Shown piece by piece: positions 41,073-50,996 of a stretch of DNA of 64,000 nucleotides. The translations under genes were made by a program, and so were the position numbers. Within the stretch, counting starts at the first letter, position 1. Every line of letters starts with the position of its first letter. Source of the stretch: Methyloversatilis discipulorum (GTDB taxonomy: Bacteria > Pseudomonadota > Gammaproteobacteria > Burkholderiales > Rhodocyclaceae); NCBI RefSeq assembly GCF_000385375.1, contig NZ_ARVV01000001.1, forward strand, positions 1,116,001 to 1,180,000, read 5' to 3'. The notes beneath the pieces were generated by a model. That model worked only from the letters and a program-made list of their open reading frames with translations, had not been told where the DNA came from and did not search any database.

Positions 41073-42014
41073 GTGCAGGTCTTCCGCGCAATCCCGTCCG
41101 TCGCAGACACCCCGGTCGCGCTGACCATCGGCAATTTCGATGGCGTGCACCTCGGCCACCAGACATTGCTCGCGCAACTGGCTGAGAAGGCGCGCGCGCT
41201 CGGCGTGCCGGCCGCGGTGATGACCTTCGAGCCGCACCCGCGCGAGTTCTTCATGCACGAGCGGCGGCCGACGCGGCTGACCAGCCTGCGCGAGAAGCTC
41301 GAGCTCTTCCGCCGGGCAGGCGTCGATCGCGTCTATGTGTGCCGCTTCAACGCGCGCTTCGCCGCGCTCGGTGCGCAGGCCTTCATCGACGAACTGCTGG
41401 TGCGCGGACTGGCCGTGCGCCACCTCATCATCGGCGACGATTTCCGCTTCGGTCGCGGCCGCGAAGGCGATTTCGAACGACTGCGCGCGGCCGGCGAACT
41501 GCATGGCTTCTCGGTGGCGAGCATGGACACCGTCGAGATCGGTGGCGAGCGCGCTTCCAGTTCCGCCGTGCGCGAAGCGCTGGAACAGGGCGATCTGGCG
41601 CGTGCCGAACGCCTGCTCGGCCGCCCGTACGCGATCAGCGGTCGCGTCGAGCACGGGCAGAAGATCGGTCGCCAGCTCGGCTTCCCGACCGCCAACATCC
41701 AGCTCAAGCACCGTTCGCTGCCGCTGTCCGGCATCTATGCGGCGACCGTCACCGGTGGCGGGCTGCTGAATGCGCCGGGCGCAGCCAGCGTGGGCGTGCG
41801 TCCGACGATTGCCGACGGATTGCGCCCGACCTGCGAGGTCTATGTGCTGGACCGCGAGGTCGACCTGTACGACCAGCACGTGTCCGTGCGCTTCTGCCAC
41901 AAGCTGCGCGACGAAGCGCGCTACGAAGGCCTGGAGGCGCTGCGCGAAGCGATCGCGCAGGACGTGGCGAACACCCGCGCGTGGTTCGCCGAAAATCCGA
42001 TTTCCGAAGACTGA
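41073..42014 (+). CDS. ribF: Bifunctional riboflavin kinase/FAD synthetase
   Basis: RibF phosphorylates riboflavin to FMN and adenylates it to FAD. The N-terminal nucleotidyltransferase domain shows IGNFDGVHLGHQTLL, GDDFRFGRGR and SSSAVREAL. The kinase domain has GRPYAISGRVEHGQKIGRQL and GFPTANI. Length 313 is normal from GTG 41073. A TATACT box at 41037-41042 may be the -10 of its promoter, but the matching -35 would fall in the tRNA remnant. Before integration tRNA-Leu lay directly upstream. Confidence 0.95.
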   Translation: MQVFRAIPSVADTPVALTIGNFDGVHLGHQTLLAQLAEKARALGVPAAVMTFEPHPREFFMHERRPTRLTSLREKLELFRRAGVDRVYVCRFNARFAALGAQAFIDELLVRGLAVRHLIIGDDFRFGRGREGDFERLRAAGELHGFSVASMDTVEIGGERASSSAVREALEQGDLARAERLLGRPYAISGRVEHGQKIGRQLGFPTANIQLKHRSLPLSGIYAATVTGGGLLNAPGAASVGVRPTIADGLRPTCEVYVLDREVDLYDQHVSVRFCHKLRDEARYEGLEALREAIAQDVANTRAWFAENPISED

Positions 42015-42029
42015 ACCTGGCTGATCAAG

Positions 42030-44843
42030 ATGGCTGATTACCGCACGACGCTGAACCTGCCCGACACCGCCTTCCCGATGCGCGGCGACCTGCCCAAGCG
42101 CGAACCCGGCTGGGTTCAGCAGTGGCAGCAGACCCAGCTCTACAAGCGCATCCGCGAAAAGGCCGCCGGCCGTCCGAAGTTCGTGCTGCACGACGGCCCG
42201 CCGTATGCGAACGGCGACATCCACCTCGGCCACGCGGTGAACAAGATCCTGAAGGACATCATCGTCCGCTCGAAGACGCTGGCAGGTTTCGACGCGCCTT
42301 ACGTGCCGGGCTGGGACTGCCACGGTCTGCCGATCGAGCACCAGATCGAGAAGAAACACGGCAAGAACCTGCCGGCCTCCGAGGTGCGCAAGCTGTGCCG
42401 CGCCTTCGCCGGTGAGCAGGTGGAAATCCAGAAGAAGGGTTTCATCCGCCTCGGCGTGCTGGCCGACTGGGACCGCCCCTACCGCACGATGGATTTCGGC
42501 AACGAGGCGGGCGAAATCCGCGCGTTGGCCGAAATGGTGAAGAAGGGCTGGGTGTATCGCGGCCTGAAGCCGGTGAACTGGTGTTTCGACTGCGGATCGG
42601 CGCTGGCCGAAGCCGAAGTCGAGTACCAGGACAAGGGCAGCCCGGCGGTCGACGTCGGCTTCCCGATCAGCGAGCGCGAGCGCGGCCGTCTGGCCGCCGC
42701 ATTCGGCCTGGCCGAACTGCCGGCGGGCAGCGCGCATGCGGTGATCTGGACCACCACGCCGTGGACCATCCCGGCCAACCAGGCGCTGAACATGCACCCG
42801 GAGCACGTGTATGCGCTGGTGCAGACCGACGCCGGCTGTCTGGTGCTGGCCGAGGCGCTGGTCGAACAGAGCCTGAAGCGCTTCGGCCGCGAAGGCCGCG
42901 TTCTGGCCACCGCAACCGGCGACAAGCTGGAGCGCATCGCCTTCCATCATCCGCTGTACGAGCGCGAGTCGCCGGTCTTCCTGGCCGACTACGTAGGCAT
43001 CGACGCCGGTACCGGCATCGTGCATTGCGCGCCGGCCTATGGCGTGGATGACTTCAACTCCTGCATGAAGAACGGCCTGACCGTGGCCGACGTGCTGAAC
43101 CCGGTGCAGAGCAACGGCGTGTATGCCGAATCGCTGCCTTTCTTCGGCGGCCTGCACATCTGGAAGGCAAACCCGGTCATCGTGGACAAGCTGGCCGAGG
43201 TCGGCGCGCTGTTGTCGCACGAAAAGATCCAGCACAGCTACATGCACTGCTGGCGCCACAAGACGCCGCTGATCTACCGCGCCACCGCGCAGTGGTTCGT
43301 CGGCATGGACCTCAAGCCCGAGGGCGGCCCCAGCCTGCGTGAATCGGCGCTGGCCGCGATCGAGAACACCGACTTCTACCCGGACTGGGGCAAGGCGCGG
43401 CTGGCAGCAATGATCGCCAACCGGCCGGACTGGTGCATTTCGCGCCAGCGCAACTGGGGCGTGCCGATTCCGTTCTTCATCCACCGCGAAAGCGGCGAAC
43501 TGCATCCGCGCACGGTCGAACTGATGGAAGCGGTGGCGCAGCGCGTGGACGCCGAAGGCATCGACGCCTGGTTCAACCTCGACGGCGCCGAACTGCTGGG
43601 CGCCGACGCGGCGCAGTACGAGAAGATCAGCGACACGCTGGACGTGTGGTTCGATTCCGGCGCTACCCACTGGCACGTGCTGCGCGGCTCGCACGCCGAC
43701 CTCGCGCGCACCGACGGCGGACCGGTGGCCGACCTCTACCTCGAAGGTTCGGACCAGCACCGCGGCTGGTTCCACTCGTCGCTGCTGACCGGCTGCGCGA
43801 TCGACGGCCAGGCGCCGTACAAGGCGCTGCTGACCCACGGTTTCACGGTCGATGCGCAGGGTCGCAAGATGTCGAAGTCGCTCGGCAACGGCATCGAGCC
43901 ACAGGAAGTCGGCAACAAGCTGGGCATCGAAATCCTGCGCCTGTGGCTGGCCTCAACCGACTATTCGGGCGAGCTGTCGATCTCGAAGGAAATCCTCGAT
44001 CGCGTGGTCGAAACCTACCGCCGGCTGCGCAACACCGTGCGCTTCCTGCTCGCCAATATCGCCGACTTCGACGCGAAGGCGGACATGCTGCCGGCCGACC
44101 AGTGGCTGACCATCGACCGCTACGCGCTGGCGCTGACCCGCGACCTGCAGGCGCGCGTGACCGCCGACTACGAGCAGTACGAGTTCCACCGCGTGGTGCA
44201 GGCGCTGCAGCACTTCGCGTCGGAAGACCTCGGCGCCTTCTACCTCGACGTGCTGAAGGACCGGCTCTACACCACCGCACCCGGCTCGCACGCCCGCCGT
44301 TCGGCGCAGTCGGCGCTGTGGCACGTTACGCACACCCTGGTGCGGCTGATGGCGCCGGTGCTGGCTTTCACCGCCGAGGAAATCTGGACCGTACTCGGCG
44401 ACAAGTCGGCCGACAGCGTCATGCTGACCACCTGGCACGAACTGCCGGAACAGGCGGACGAAGCCGCACTGATGGCGCGCTGGACACGCATCCGCACCTT
44501 GCGCGCCGAATCGGCCCGCGTGCTGGAAACGCTGCGCTCGGAAGGCGGCATCGGTTCGTCGCTGCAGGCCGAAGTCGAGGTGCGCGCTGCCGGCGAACTG
44601 CACGACGACCTCGCGTCGCTGGGTGACGATCTGCGCTTCGTGCTGATCACCTCGGCCGCGACGCTGAAGAAGGTGGCGAGCGAGGCGGAGCAGGGCGTCA
44701 CGGCGACGCCGAGCGCACACGCCAAGTGCGCCCGCTGCTGGCACTACCGCGCAGAAGTCGGCAGCAATGCCGAACATCCGGAACTGTGCGGCCGTTGCGA
44801 TGCCAATCTGCACGGTGCGGGCGAAGCCCGCGAACACGCCTGA
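42030..44843 (+). CDS. ileS: Isoleucyl-tRNA synthetase
   Basis: The 937-residue enzyme charges tRNA-Ile. The HIGH motif is [16 protein letters not shown] is [10 protein letters not shown], and the CP1 editing domain has [10 protein letters not shown]. The C-terminal zinc site is present (CARCW and CGRC). It starts 15 bases after ribF in the usual ribF-ileS-lspA order. Confidence 0.98.
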   Translation: MADYRTTLNLPDTAFPMRGDLPKREPGWVQQWQQTQLYKRIREKAAGRPKFVLHDGPPYANGDIHLGHAVNKILKDIIVRSKTLAGFDAPYVPGWDCHGLPIEHQIEKKHGKNLPASEVRKLCRAFAGEQVEIQKKGFIRLGVLADWDRPYRTMDFGNEAGEIRALAEMVKKGWVYRGLKPVNWCFDCGSALAEAEVEYQDKGSPAVDVGFPISERERGRLAAAFGLAELPAGSAHAVIWTTTPWTIPANQALNMHPEHVYALVQTDAGCLVLAEALVEQSLKRFGREGRVLATATGDKLERIAFHHPLYERESPVFLADYVGIDAGTGIVHCAPAYGVDDFNSCMKNGLTVADVLNPVQSNGVYAESLPFFGGLHIWKANPVIVDKLAEVGALLSHEKIQHSYMHCWRHKTPLIYRATAQWFVGMDLKPEGGPSLRESALAAIENTDFYPDWGKARLAAMIANRPDWCISRQRNWGVPIPFFIHRESGELHPRTVELMEAVAQRVDAEGIDAWFNLDGAELLGADAAQYEKISDTLDVWFDSGATHWHVLRGSHADLARTDGGPVADLYLEGSDQHRGWFHSSLLTGCAIDGQAPYKALLTHGFTVDAQGRKMSKSLGNGIEPQEVGNKLGIEILRLWLASTDYSGELSISKEILDRVVETYRRLRNTVRFLLANIADFDAKADMLPADQWLTIDRYALALTRDLQARVTADYEQYEFHRVVQALQHFASEDLGAFYLDVLKDRLYTTAPGSHARRSAQSALWHVTHTLVRLMAPVLAFTAEEIWTVLGDKSADSVMLTTWHELPEQADEAALMARWTRIRTLRAESARVLETLRSEGGIGSSLQAEVEVRAAGELHDDLASLGDDLRFVLITSAATLKKVASEAEQGVTATPSAHAKCARCWHYRAEVGSNAEHPELCGRCDANLHGAGEAREHA

Positions 44844-44853
44844 ACGGAAGCCG

Positions 44854-45348
44854 ATGAACGCACGCCTTGCCGGCTGGCTCGCCCTGTCCGCCTTCGTGGT
44901 CGGGGTGGACCAGCTCACCAAATACCTGATCACGCAGTGGCTGAGCTATGGCCAGAGCTGGTCGGTCACCTGGTTCTTCGATCTGGTGCTGGTGTACAAC
45001 CCGGGTGCCGCCTTCAGCTTCCTGGCCGACCACGACGGCTGGCAGCGCTGGTTCTTCATCGTACTGACGTCCACAGTGTCGATCTGGCTGATCATGCTGA
45101 TGCGCAAGCACGTCGCCGAAGTGGTGTTGCCGCTCGGTCTGGCACTGATACTGGGCGGCGCGATCGGCAATCTGATCGACCGCGTCGTGCTCGGCGCCGT
45201 GGTCGACTTCCTGTATTTTCATGCCGGGAGCCGAGGCTTCCCGGCCTTCAACGTGGCTGACTCGGCCATCACAGCGGGCGTGGTGCTGATGCTGGCAGAC
45301 CAGTTCGGTCTGTCGGACCGCTTCGCCCGCGCGGAGAAACAAGCATGA
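44854..45348 (+). CDS. lspA: Lipoprotein signal peptidase
   Basis: LspA cleaves the signal peptide of prolipoproteins at the lipobox cysteine. The 164-residue protein has four membrane helices. The aspartyl-protease motifs GNLIDRVVLGAVVDF and FPAFNVADSAI supply the two catalytic Asp residues. ATG 44854 lies 11 bases after ileS. Confidence 0.97.
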   Translation: MNARLAGWLALSAFVVGVDQLTKYLITQWLSYGQSWSVTWFFDLVLVYNPGAAFSFLADHDGWQRWFFIVLTSTVSIWLIMLMRKHVAEVVLPLGLALILGGAIGNLIDRVVLGAVVDFLYFHAGSRGFPAFNVADSAITAGVVLMLADQFGLSDRFARAEKQA

Positions 45349-45779
45349 ACGACACCGTCAAACCCGACAGCCTGGTCACGCTGCACTTCCGCGTCGCGCT
45401 GCCGGAAGGTGGTCAGGCGCTGATCAGCACCTTCGAATCGACGCCGGCCACGCTGCAGCTGGGAGGCGGCGAGCTGGCACCGGCGCTCGAAGCGCGTCTT
45501 GCCGGGCTGGAAGTGGGCAGCCACCATGTGTTCGAGCTGGCACCGGGCGAGGTGTTCGGCGAGCACAAGGCCGATCTGGTCGAGCGCTTTGCGCGCCGCG
45601 ACATTCCGGCCGACATCGAACTGGACGTGCATTCGGTGATCGAATTCACCGATAACGACGGCAACAAGTTTCCCGGGCTGGTGCGCGAACTGGACGAGCA
45701 GTCCGCGCTGATCGACTTCAACCACCCGTTGGCGGGCCGCGCCGTGCGTTTCGAGGTGGAGGTGATCGGTGTCTCCTGA
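45345..45779 (+). CDS. fkpB: FKBP-type peptidyl-prolyl isomerase (SlpA/FkpB)
   Basis: The 144-residue protein is an FKBP-type prolyl isomerase with an inserted chaperone flap. Visible motifs include LTLG-like [20 protein letters not shown], then [10 protein letters not shown] and [17 protein letters not shown]. Its ATG overlaps the lspA stop, and it precedes ispH, the classic operon lspA-fkpB-ispH. Confidence 0.93.
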   Translation: MNDTVKPDSLVTLHFRVALPEGGQALISTFESTPATLQLGGGELAPALEARLAGLEVGSHHVFELAPGEVFGEHKADLVERFARRDIPADIELDVHSVIEFTDNDGNKFPGLVRELDEQSALIDFNHPLAGRAVRFEVEVIGVS

Positions 45780-45789
45780 GGGCGAGAAC

Positions 45790-46716
45790 ATGGACGTGCT
45801 GCTGGCCAATCCGCGTGGCTTCTGCGCCGGCGTGGAGCGCGCGATCGCCATCGTCGAGCGCGCGCTGGAGCAGTACGGGGCGCCGATCTATGTGCGCCAC
45901 GAAGTCGTGCATAACAAGTTCGTCGTCGACAGCCTGCGCGCCAAGGGCGCCATCTTCATCGACGATCTGACGCTGGTACCGGAGGGCGCCACGCTCATCT
46001 TCAGCGCGCACGGTGTACCGCAGGCCGTACGTCACGATGCGTCGTCGCGTGGCCTGCGCGTGTTCGATGCGACCTGTCCGCTGGTGACCAAGGTGCACGT
46101 CGAAGTGGCCAAGATGCGCGACGCCGGCCGCGAGATCGTCATGATCGGCCACAAGGGGCACCCGGAAGTCGAGGGCACCATGGGACAGTCGGAAGGCGGC
46201 ATGTATCTGGTCGAAACCGTGGCCGACGTGCAGTCACTTCAAGTGACCGACCCGGACAAGCTGGCCTACGTGACGCAGACCACGCTGTCGGTCGATGACG
46301 CGCAGATCATCGTCGACGCGCTGCGCGCCCGCTTTCCGACCATCGTCGGTCCGAAGCGTGACGACATCTGCTACGCGACGCAGAACCGTCAGGATGCGGT
46401 CAAGTTCATGGCGCCACGCAGCGATCTGGTGCTGGTGGTGGGTTCGCCCAACAGTTCCAATTCCAACCGCCTGCGCGAAGTGGCAGAGCAGTTCGGCGTA
46501 CCGGCGCACCTGATCGACAACGCCAACCAGATCGATCCCGCGTGGCTGGCAGGACGCAAGCGCATCGGCGTCACCGCCGGGGCGTCGGCACCCGAAGTGC
46601 TGGTGGATGCGGTGATCGCCCGGTTGCGCGAACTGGGTGCGGCATCGGTCAGGACGCTGGATGGCACGCCGGAGAACGTGAATTTTCCGCTGCCGAAGGA
46701 ACTGGCTCAGCCGTGA
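45790..46716 (+). CDS. ispH: 4-hydroxy-3-methylbut-2-enyl diphosphate reductase
   Basis: IspH makes IPP and DMAPP in the last step of the MEP pathway and holds a [4Fe-4S] cluster. The three ligands are visible in [22 protein letters not shown] and [11 protein letters not shown]. Other motifs include [10 protein letters not shown] and [13 protein letters not shown] use ATG 45790 (308 residues) instead of a GTG seven codons earlier. Confidence 0.97.
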   Translation: MDVLLANPRGFCAGVERAIAIVERALEQYGAPIYVRHEVVHNKFVVDSLRAKGAIFIDDLTLVPEGATLIFSAHGVPQAVRHDASSRGLRVFDATCPLVTKVHVEVAKMRDAGREIVMIGHKGHPEVEGTMGQSEGGMYLVETVADVQSLQVTDPDKLAYVTQTTLSVDDAQIIVDALRARFPTIVGPKRDDICYATQNRQDAVKFMAPRSDLVLVVGSPNSSNSNRLREVAEQFGVPAHLIDNANQIDPAWLAGRKRIGVTAGASAPEVLVDAVIARLRELGAASVRTLDGTPENVNFPLPKELAQP

Positions 46717-46759
46717 TCGGGCTTTGCGTGACGGCACTCCGTTTCATATACTCGAAACC

Positions 46760-47180
46760 ATGAAATCTCCGCTCAACCGCGAACAGACCATTGATCTGCT
46801 GCGCGCTCACGACATCAACCTGACGCAGCCGCGCATCGACATCGCCTGCGTGCTGTTCTCGCGCATGGAGCACCTGTCGGCCGACCAGATTCTGGCCATG
46901 GTCAACGAACGAGACTTCGCCGTCTGCGTCGAAGGCGACTGTCTACAACACGCTCAAGGTGTTGCGTGAGGCCGGGCTGATCCGCGAGGTGATCGTCGAT
47001 CCGACCAAGGTGTTCTTCGATCCGAACACCGAACCGCATCATCACCTGTACGACGTCGTGACCGGCTGCCTGACCGATATTCCGAACAGCACCTTGCGCA
47101 TCGAGGGCATGCCGCAATTGCCGCCGGGCATGGTGGCCGACGGTGTAGACATCGTCGTGCGCGTGCGTCCGGGCGTCTGA
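46760..47180 (+). pseudogene. Fur-family (Irr-like) regulator, frameshifted
   Basis: The first frame encodes MKSPLNREQTIDLLRAHDIN and LSADQILAMVNERDFAV. One base later the next frame takes over with SKATVYNTLKVLREAGLIRE, DPTKVFFDPNTEPHHHLYDV and TGCLTDIP. Together they form a normal 139-residue Fur protein if one base near 46928 is removed. The HHH and missing CxxC resemble the Irr group, which senses haem or iron. The break falls just before the recognition helix, so the protein as read would not bind DNA. It is either a real mutation or a sequencing error. Confidence 0.8.
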
Positions 47181-47215
47181 GTGCGGCGAAATTACCGCTT
47201 TCTGCGCTACCTGAA

Positions 47216-47244
47216 TTGATTTTGAGCCCTTCAGCGGCTATCAT
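47216..47244 (+). promoter_or_regulatory. Predicted sigma-70 promoter of tRNA-Thr
   Basis: TTGATT at 47216-47221 and TATCAT at 47239-47244 with a 17-base spacer; the tRNA begins 14 bases downstream. Confidence 0.7.
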
Positions 47245-47258
47245 GCGCGCTCTTTATT

Positions 47259-47334
47259 GCCGCTGTAGCTCAGTCGGTAGAGCAGCGCATTCGTAATGCG
47301 AAGGTCACCAGTTCGATTCCGGTCAGCGGCACCA
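47259..47334 (+). tRNA. tRNA-Thr (anticodon CGT)
   Basis: A 76-base tRNA with acceptor GCCGCTG/CAGCGGC, D loop GCTCAGTCGGTAGAGC, anticodon loop TTCGTAA reading CGT, T loop TTCGATT and an encoded CCA. It is followed by a terminator at 47351-47383. Confidence 0.97.
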
Positions 47335-47350
47335 GTGAAATGAAACAGAA

Positions 47351-47383
47351 AAGCCAGTTCTTGCGAACTGGCTTTTTTGTTTT
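47351..47383 (+). terminator. Rho-independent terminator after tRNA-Thr
   Basis: AAGCCAGTTC and GAACTGGCTT pair perfectly around TTGC, followed by a long T run (47373-47383). Confidence 0.92.
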
Positions 47384-47401
47384 GTGCGGCCGGGTTCCAT
47401 G

Positions 47402-47440
47402 AAAAAACAAGGGGTTGCAGCCTCGCGGCGGCAACCCCTT
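47402..47440 (-). terminator. Rho-independent terminator of the leftward gene at 47465
   Basis: AAGGGGTTGC (47409-47418) pairs with GCAACCCCTT (47431-47440). On the minus strand the stem is followed by TTGTTTTTTC, making a terminator for the unknown gene that ends at 47465. Confidence 0.85.
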
Positions 47441-47464
47441 CGATTTGATCAGCGCGGTGTGCGC

Positions 47465-48052
47465 TCAGCCGTTCACCTGCAGGCTGTCGCCAGCGACGTC
47501 CTCACTCAGCGCCAGTGGGACACTGAGACTGCGCAGCGCGGCGGTGACGTGGTGCATCGGTGCGATTTCGTGACGGAACAGGTAGGCGAGCACCTTGCCG
47601 TTGCTCCAGGTGTCGGGCAGCGCGATGCGCACGGTGTGCGCTGCGCTGGCGTCCAGTGCCGTATGCACGAGCCAGGCGCCGATCTGTTCGCGCAGCAGGA
47701 AACGGGTCTTCAGCGGGCTGGTGGCGAGCGACATGCCCGGTGCTTCGGACAGGCGGATGGCCAGGGCGCGTGCCAGCGGGATCCAGTCGGATTCGACCTG
47801 CTGGCCGTGGCAGGCGGCGAGAGCGGCGTGTTCCCGCTTCAGGAACTCACACAGCAGCGCTGCCAGTTCGCCAGCCGTCCAGTTGCGCAGGCCCGGAGCA
47901 GCCGGGGCTGCATCGTGCGCGGACGTGCTGTCATGATGCGCGGCATTCGCCGAGAAGCGCGGCCAGCTCGCCCGCGTACGGGCCGGGGACAGTTCTTCGC
48001 CAGCGCCTGGTTGGCGCGCGACGACGACCCCTTCGTTCAGACTTGCACCCAT
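47465..48052 (-). CDS. Unknown cytoplasmic protein, 195 residues
   Basis: A monocistronic leftward gene with its own terminator and an AAAGG site before the ATG. The N-terminal 50 residues are disordered and polar; the rest is helical with hydrophobic strands (AELAALLCEFLKREHAALAA, TVRIALPDTWSNGKVLAYLF). No membrane span or known motif. It is divergent from pepN. Confidence 0.75.
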   Translation of the reverse strand: MGASLNEGVVVARQPGAGEELSPARTRASWPRFSANAAHHDSTSAHDAAPAAPGLRNWTAGELAALLCEFLKREHAALAACHGQQVESDWIPLARALAIRLSEAPGMSLATSPLKTRFLLREQIGAWLVHTALDASAAHTVRIALPDTWSNGKVLAYLFRHEIAPMHHVTAALRSLSVPLALSEDVAGDSLQVNG

Positions 48053-48110
48053 GGCATACCTTTTGAGTTGTTGATTCGATGGTAATGCTGCGATGTGTCA
48101 TTCTTTGGAA

Positions 48111-48130
48111 CTTAGGTCACCCGGACTAAG
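48111..48130. promoter_or_regulatory. Inverted repeat in the divergent region before pepN
   Basis: CTTAG (48111-48115) and CTAAG (48126-48130) form an imperfect 20-bp palindrome in the 256-bp gap between the divergent unknown gene and pepN. Such a site could bind a dimeric regulator. Otherwise the gap shows no gene and no clear sigma-70 promoter. Confidence 0.3.
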
Positions 48131-48308
48131 GGTTTACCCGGATGCTACTTTTCCTCCTATCACGGCTTCCTCGACCTCCGTCACACCACCCGCGCTTGGC
48201 ACGATGCGCCGGAAACGGCCGTGTGGCTTGATGCAGACCGAGGGAATCCCGCAACCCGGAACTTGTCCGAACCTGCACCTCTGGTGTTATCGACACGGAA
48301 GTTAACAA

Positions 48309-50957
48309 ATGAAGAACTCTTTTTCGCGCGCCATCCACCTTCGTGATTACGTCGCTCCCGCCTGGTGGGTGGACGAGGTCGAGCTCGACGTAACCCTCGT
48401 CGACGACGGTACGGCCCTGGTTGCTGCCGTCATGATGTTGCGCCGCAACGAATCGGTGCCACGCGCACCGCTGCAGCTCGACGGGGAGGCGCTTGAACTG
48501 CTGCAGCTCAGCGTCGATGGACGCGCGCTGCCCGCGCCGGCCTCCTTCGTGCGCGAAGGCAGACTTGAACTGGCCGATCTTCCCGACCGTTGCCGTGTCG
48601 CGACGCAGGTGCGCATCAAACCGGACGAGAACACCACGCTGTCCGGCTTCTACCGCTCGAAGGACGGCTACTTCACGCAGTGCGAGGCAGAAGGCTTCCG
48701 TCGCATCACCTGGTTCCCGGACCGTCCGGACGTCATGTCACGCTACACCGTGACGCTACACGCCGACAGGGCGCGCTTCCCGGACTTGCTGGCCAACGGC
48801 AACCTGGTCGCGAGCGGCGACGAGGAGGGTGGTCGCCACTGGGCGCGCTGGGTCGATCCCTTCCCCAAGCCCTGCTACCTGTTCGCCATGGTCGCGGCGA
48901 AGCTCGACCGCCTCGACGACAGCTATACGACGGCATCCGGCCGCAAGGTCGATCTCGCGATCTATGTCGAGCCGGGCAAGCTGGACCAGTGCGATTTCGC
49001 GATGCATGCACTGAAGAAGTCGATGCGCTGGGACGAACAGCGTTTTGGCCTGGAGCTCGACCTCGACCGCTACATGATCGTCGCCGTCGGTGACTTCAAT
49101 ATGGGGGCGATGGAGAACAAGGGCCTCAACATCTTCAATACCAAGTACGTGCTCGCGCGGCCGGACATCGCCACCGACGTCGATTACATGAACATCGACC
49201 GCGTGGTTGCGCACGAGTATTTCCATAACTGGACAGGCAACCGCGTCACCTGCCGCGACTGGTTCCAGCTGTCATTGAAGGAAGGCCTGACCGTTTTCCG
49301 TGACCAGGAATACGGGTCGGATGAATACTCGCGCCCGGTACAGCGCATCCAGGAAGTGCGCGGGCTTCGCGCGGCGCAGTTCCCGGAGGACGCCGGGCCG
49401 ATGGCGCACCCGATACGGCCCGCCAGCTACGAGGAAATCAACAACTTCTATACCGCCACCGTCTATGAGAAGGGGGCCGAGGTGGTGCGGATGATCCACA
49501 CGCTGCTCGGCGAGGATGGTTTCCGTCGCGGCATGGATCTGTATTTCGAGCGGCACGACGGACAGGCAGTCACCTGCGATGACTTCGTGTCGGCGATGCA
49601 GGACGCATCAGGCGTCGACCTGACCCAGTTCCGCCGCTGGTACGAACAGGCCGGTACGCCGCGGCTGAAGGCCGAAGCCGCCTTCGATGCCACCAGCGGA
49701 CGATGGACGCTGACGCTGACCCAGTCGAACCCGGAAACCGCCTACGAGAAACGTCTGGCTGAGGAGGGGCTGAAGTTTGCCCGCGGTCCGCTGCACATTC
49801 CGGTGGCGCTGGGCCTGCTGAGTGCGGATGGACGCGAAATCCTGCCGACCACGGTGCTGTCGCTGACCGAGGCGACGCAGACCTTCGAGTTCGATCTGTC
49901 TTCGCACGCGCTCGCGTCGGCGCCGCTGCCGTCGCTGCTGCGCAATTTCTCGGCACCGGTGGCGCTCGATTTCGATTACGGCGATGTCGGGCTGGCGACC
50001 TTGATGGCGCACGACAGTGACGAATTCAACCGCTGGGAGGCCGGACAGCGGCTGGCAACGCGATTGATGCTGGCCGGTGTGGCGCAGGTGCAAGCCCGCA
50101 GTGAGCCCACGGTGCCCGATCTGTTCGTCGATGCCTTCGCTGCGGTGCTGGCACAGGCGGACGCCGATCCGGCCTTTGCTGCCGAGGCGCTCACGCTGCC
50201 ATCCGAAGCCTGGCTGGGCGACCAGATGGCGGTGATCGACCCGGACGCCATCCACCGCGTGCGCACGTTTTTCAGGCGCACGCTGGCCGAGCGGCTGCGG
50301 CCGCAGTTCGAGGCGTTGCTGGCGCGTCATGTCGTGTCGGGCGCCTACGCACCGGAACCGGCGGCGATGGGCCGGCGCGCACTGCGCAACCTCGCGCTCG
50401 GCTACCTGATGACGCTGGACGACAGTGCGCTGCAGCTGCGCGCGCTGGCGCAGTTCCGCGACGCCGACAACATGACCGACCAGTTCGCCGCGTTCTCGCT
50501 GCTGGCGCACAGCGAAACGCCGCTGCGCGAAGTGGCGCTGAACGAGTTCTATGCACGCTGGAAGGACGAGGCGCTGGTGGTGGACAAGTGGCTGGCGGTG
50601 CAGGCGACCTCGCCGCTGCCGGACGCCCGCGCCCGCGTGCGCGAGCTGATGGCGCACGAGGCCTTCGACCTGAAGAACCCGAACAAGGTGTATGCGCTGG
50701 TGCGCACCTTCTGCGCCGCCAATCCGCTGCACTTCCACGCCGCCGACGGCTCCGGCTACGCCTACGCCGCCGGCGTCATCCGCGAACTGGACCCGGTGAA
50801 TCCGCAGGTCGCGTCGCGGGTGGCCCGGGCTTTCGACCGCTGGCGTCGCTTCGATGACGGCCGTCAGGCCCACGCACGCAAGGCGCTGGAGAGCATCCGC
50901 GACCTGCAGGGGCTGTCGGCCGACGTGGCCGAGGTGGTGGGTCGGGCGCTGGCCTGA
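48309..50957 (+). CDS. pepN: Aminopeptidase N (M1 family)
   Basis: PepN removes N-terminal residues from peptides in the cytoplasm. The 882-residue protein has the GAMENKGLNIFN exopeptidase motif and the zinc site HEYFHNWTGNRVTCRDWFQL, followed by LKEGLTVFRDQE with the third ligand. Size and domain layout fit the E. coli enzyme. It converges with the receptor gene across a strong hairpin. Confidence 0.97.
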   Translation: MKNSFSRAIHLRDYVAPAWWVDEVELDVTLVDDGTALVAAVMMLRRNESVPRAPLQLDGEALELLQLSVDGRALPAPASFVREGRLELADLPDRCRVATQVRIKPDENTTLSGFYRSKDGYFTQCEAEGFRRITWFPDRPDVMSRYTVTLHADRARFPDLLANGNLVASGDEEGGRHWARWVDPFPKPCYLFAMVAAKLDRLDDSYTTASGRKVDLAIYVEPGKLDQCDFAMHALKKSMRWDEQRFGLELDLDRYMIVAVGDFNMGAMENKGLNIFNTKYVLARPDIATDVDYMNIDRVVAHEYFHNWTGNRVTCRDWFQLSLKEGLTVFRDQEYGSDEYSRPVQRIQEVRGLRAAQFPEDAGPMAHPIRPASYEEINNFYTATVYEKGAEVVRMIHTLLGEDGFRRGMDLYFERHDGQAVTCDDFVSAMQDASGVDLTQFRRWYEQAGTPRLKAEAAFDATSGRWTLTLTQSNPETAYEKRLAEEGLKFARGPLHIPVALGLLSADGREILPTTVLSLTEATQTFEFDLSSHALASAPLPSLLRNFSAPVALDFDYGDVGLATLMAHDSDEFNRWEAGQRLATRLMLAGVAQVQARSEPTVPDLFVDAFAAVLAQADADPAFAAEALTLPSEAWLGDQMAVIDPDAIHRVRTFFRRTLAERLRPQFEALLARHVVSGAYAPEPAAMGRRALRNLALGYLMTLDDSALQLRALAQFRDADNMTDQFAAFSLLAHSETPLREVALNEFYARWKDEALVVDKWLAVQATSPLPDARARVRELMAHEAFDLKNPNKVYALVRTFCAANPLHFHAADGSGYAYAAGVIRELDPVNPQVASRVARAFDRWRRFDDGRQAHARKALESIRDLQGLSADVAEVVGRALA

Positions 50958-50963
50958 CACCGT

Positions 50964-50987
50964 GCTGCGGCCCGGCAGGGCCGCAGC
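50964..50987. terminator. Hairpin between convergent pepN and receptor genes
   Basis: GCTGCGGCCC and GGGCCGCAGC form a 10-bp perfect stem with loop GGCA. No T run follows on either strand, so it may stop both transcripts weakly or protect 3' ends. Confidence 0.5.
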
Positions 50988-50996
50988 CGCCGCGGA

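Noticed and set aside
40863..43838. Very long minus-strand open frame opposite ribF and ileS
   Set aside because: High-GC antisense shadow; the plus strand encodes well-conserved RibF and IleS, and the frame is rich in His, Arg, Val and Gln without any motif.
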